Assembly: GCA_963719485.1 (NCBI GenBank)
Contig: OY970387.1
Location: forward strand, 2,852,001 to 2,916,000
Direction of reading: 5' to 3'
Length of the DNA: 64,000 bases
From: Bog-473 sp963719485
Lineage (GTDB): Bacteria; Actinomycetota; Acidimicrobiia; Acidimicrobiales; RAAP-2
In this document: piece by piece, positions 63,167-64,000 of the stretch
Position numbering within the stretch: position 1 is the first letter of the stretch
Layout: each line of letters starts with the position of its first letter
Program-made: the position numbers and the translations under genes
The notes under the pieces: generated by a model
What the model was told of the DNA's origin: nothing
Seen by the model: the letters and a program-made list of their open reading frames with translations, nothing else
The model's database searches: none

Positions 63167-64000
63167 ATGGGGCTCCTGGGGATCGTGGGGACGTCTCCTC
63201 GTCGCGTCCGTACTCGTGTCGGTCGTCGCACCTGGATCGTGGTGGCAGCCTGGGCAGCGGCGGGAGCGGTGACCCTGGCGATGGCCGTGGCGCGTCAGGC
63301 GGTGCTGGGCTGGCCGAGCGAAACCGAGACAGCGTTCGCCTTGGTCTTCGGCGTGCTGTTGGCAGCCAGCCTGCAGTGGCCGATCATGCTCTCTGTCGAC
63401 GATCGGGCCGACGCGTTCGACCTCGACGAGGGTTTCTTCGTCCTGCTGGTCCTCCTCGTGCCGGCCCCCATGACGGTGCTCGTCTTCGCGGTGGCCGCAG
63501 CTGTGACACAGGCGATCAAGAGGCAGCCCCGTGAGAAGTCGGTCTTCAGGATGGGTCAGGTCGTCACATCGGCCGGCGTCGCCGCGTTGGCCTTGGTCGC
63601 ACTGGACGGCGGGCAGGCGCCGTCCGGTTACGCCCGGATCGGGGCGGCTGTTGTCGGGGCCGTCTGCTACCTGGTCGTCAGCACCTGCGCCAACCTCTCC
63701 GTTCTCGCCGCCCGGGGAACTCGTTGGCGTGGGACGTTGGCCGGCGGAACCGCCGGCAGACTTCTGGTTGCGGGCGCGGGTGTCGCCATCGCCATCCCGA
63801 CCGCGCTGCTTCTCTCGCACCGGGCGGAGTTCCTGCCCCTGGCGGTGCTGCCGCTCCTCATCCTGCGCTACCTGGTCGCAGGCCACTTCCGCGCCCGCAG
63901 GGACCGGATCCGGCTCCGGGGACTGTTCGAGGCCACGCTTGCCGTGAACCGCTCCATGGGCGGGGACGAGACTCGAGCGGCGGTGCGCAAATCGGCTGAG
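63167..64000 (+). CDS. Membrane protein with N-terminal multi-pass domain, possible signalling protein (cut by window edge)
   Basis: At least 278 residues, open to the last base of the window. It begins with ATG 63167 after GGAAGAG. Six to seven hydrophobic segments run from WIVVAAWAAAGAVTLAMAVA to FLPLAVLPLLILRYLVAGHF, then a helical part ARRDRIRLRGLFEATLAVNR leads into the missing cytoplasmic region. This arrangement is common in actinobacterial sensors that end in GGDEF/EAL or kinase domains (EATLAVNRSMGGDE resembles the link to such domains), but the output domain is outside the window. Function therefore undetermined. Confidence 0.65.
   Translation, partial: MGLLGIVGTSPRRVRTRVGRRTWIVVAAWAAAGAVTLAMAVARQAVLGWPSETETAFALVFGVLLAASLQWPIMLSVDDRADAFDLDEGFFVLLVLLVPAPMTVLVFAVAAAVTQAIKRQPREKSVFRMGQVVTSAGVAALALVALDGGQAPSGYARIGAAVVGAVCYLVVSTCANLSVLAARGTRWRGTLAGGTAGRLLVAGAGVAIAIPTALLLSHRAEFLPLAVLPLLILRYLVAGHFRARRDRIRLRGLFEATLAVNRSMGGDETRAAVRKSAE

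Overview
The window is high-G+C bacterial DNA, densely coded on both strands, and looks like an actinobacterium (phylum Actinomycetota). Signs of this are a complete GlgE-type trehalose/alpha-glucan pathway with TreS fused to maltokinase, a thioredoxin-fold protein of the mycothiol-linked Rv2466c type, a phosphofructokinase with the actinobacterial PPi-type signature, frequent GTG/TTG starts, probable leaderless promoters and many 4-base ATGA/GTGA gene overlaps. A deeper-branching class such as Acidimicrobiia is possible, but sequence reading alone cannot settle it. I saw no rRNA, tRNA, CRISPR array, insertion sequence or phage.

Layout. 1-6130: a frameshifted ABC solute-binding protein running off the left edge, an AlkB-like dioxygenase, an aldehyde dehydrogenase, a divergent ATP-dependent DNA ligase, two proteins of unknown function and a fragment of an MFS permease. 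6133-21951 (minus): one unbroken operon glgE-treS/mak-malQ-glgB-treZ-glgX-treY in which all six junctions are 4-base overlaps. Together these enzymes can interconvert maltose-1-phosphate, branched alpha-glucan, maltodextrin, trehalose and maltose. 22340-27004 (minus): a likely metabolite-modification operon (P450, methyltransferase fused to a CMD-like domain, OsmC, flavin monooxygenase) with an operator-like inverted repeat upstream. 27299-32293: a GAP-family membrane protein, a large LuxR/MalT-type (LAL) regulator and two divergent paralogous small proteins of unknown function.

32492-38600: cytochrome bd oxidase and its assembly ABC exporter in the order cydD-cydC-cydA-cydB. 38704-44839: stress or accessory genes (DUF2252, DUF6325, SHOCT, membrane proteins, a K+ channel, a PPi-type phosphofructokinase, a hotdog-fold protein). 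44914-51952: a secreted alpha/beta hydrolase followed by a catabolic set (DsbA-like protein, SDR, APH-like kinase, enoyl-CoA hydratase, AMP-dependent ligase, EthD-like protein). 51989-55663: a MarR regulator divergent from a translationally coupled pair (secreted protein and lipoprotein phosphoesterase), with a palindrome over the promoter. 55680-64000: aquaporin, ClC channel, amidohydrolase, an MFS remnant, a siderophore-interacting protein, a zinc-less DksA-like protein, small unknown proteins, DedA and the start of a membrane protein that may be a sensor, cut by the right edge.

How the parts work together. The central operon can form a closed glucan-trehalose cycle. GlgE polymerises maltose-1-phosphate, GlgB branches the chain, GlgX and MalQ trim and reshuffle it, TreY and TreZ release trehalose, TreS isomerises trehalose to maltose, and the fused kinase domain returns maltose-1-phosphate. 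The cyd operon supplies a high-affinity terminal oxidase together with its exporter. The LAL regulator and the repeated GGGTGA/TCACCC half-sites suggest a stress regulon in the middle of the window. Starts were chosen from family alignment in memory, Shine-Dalgarno sequences and overlaps; no database search was run.
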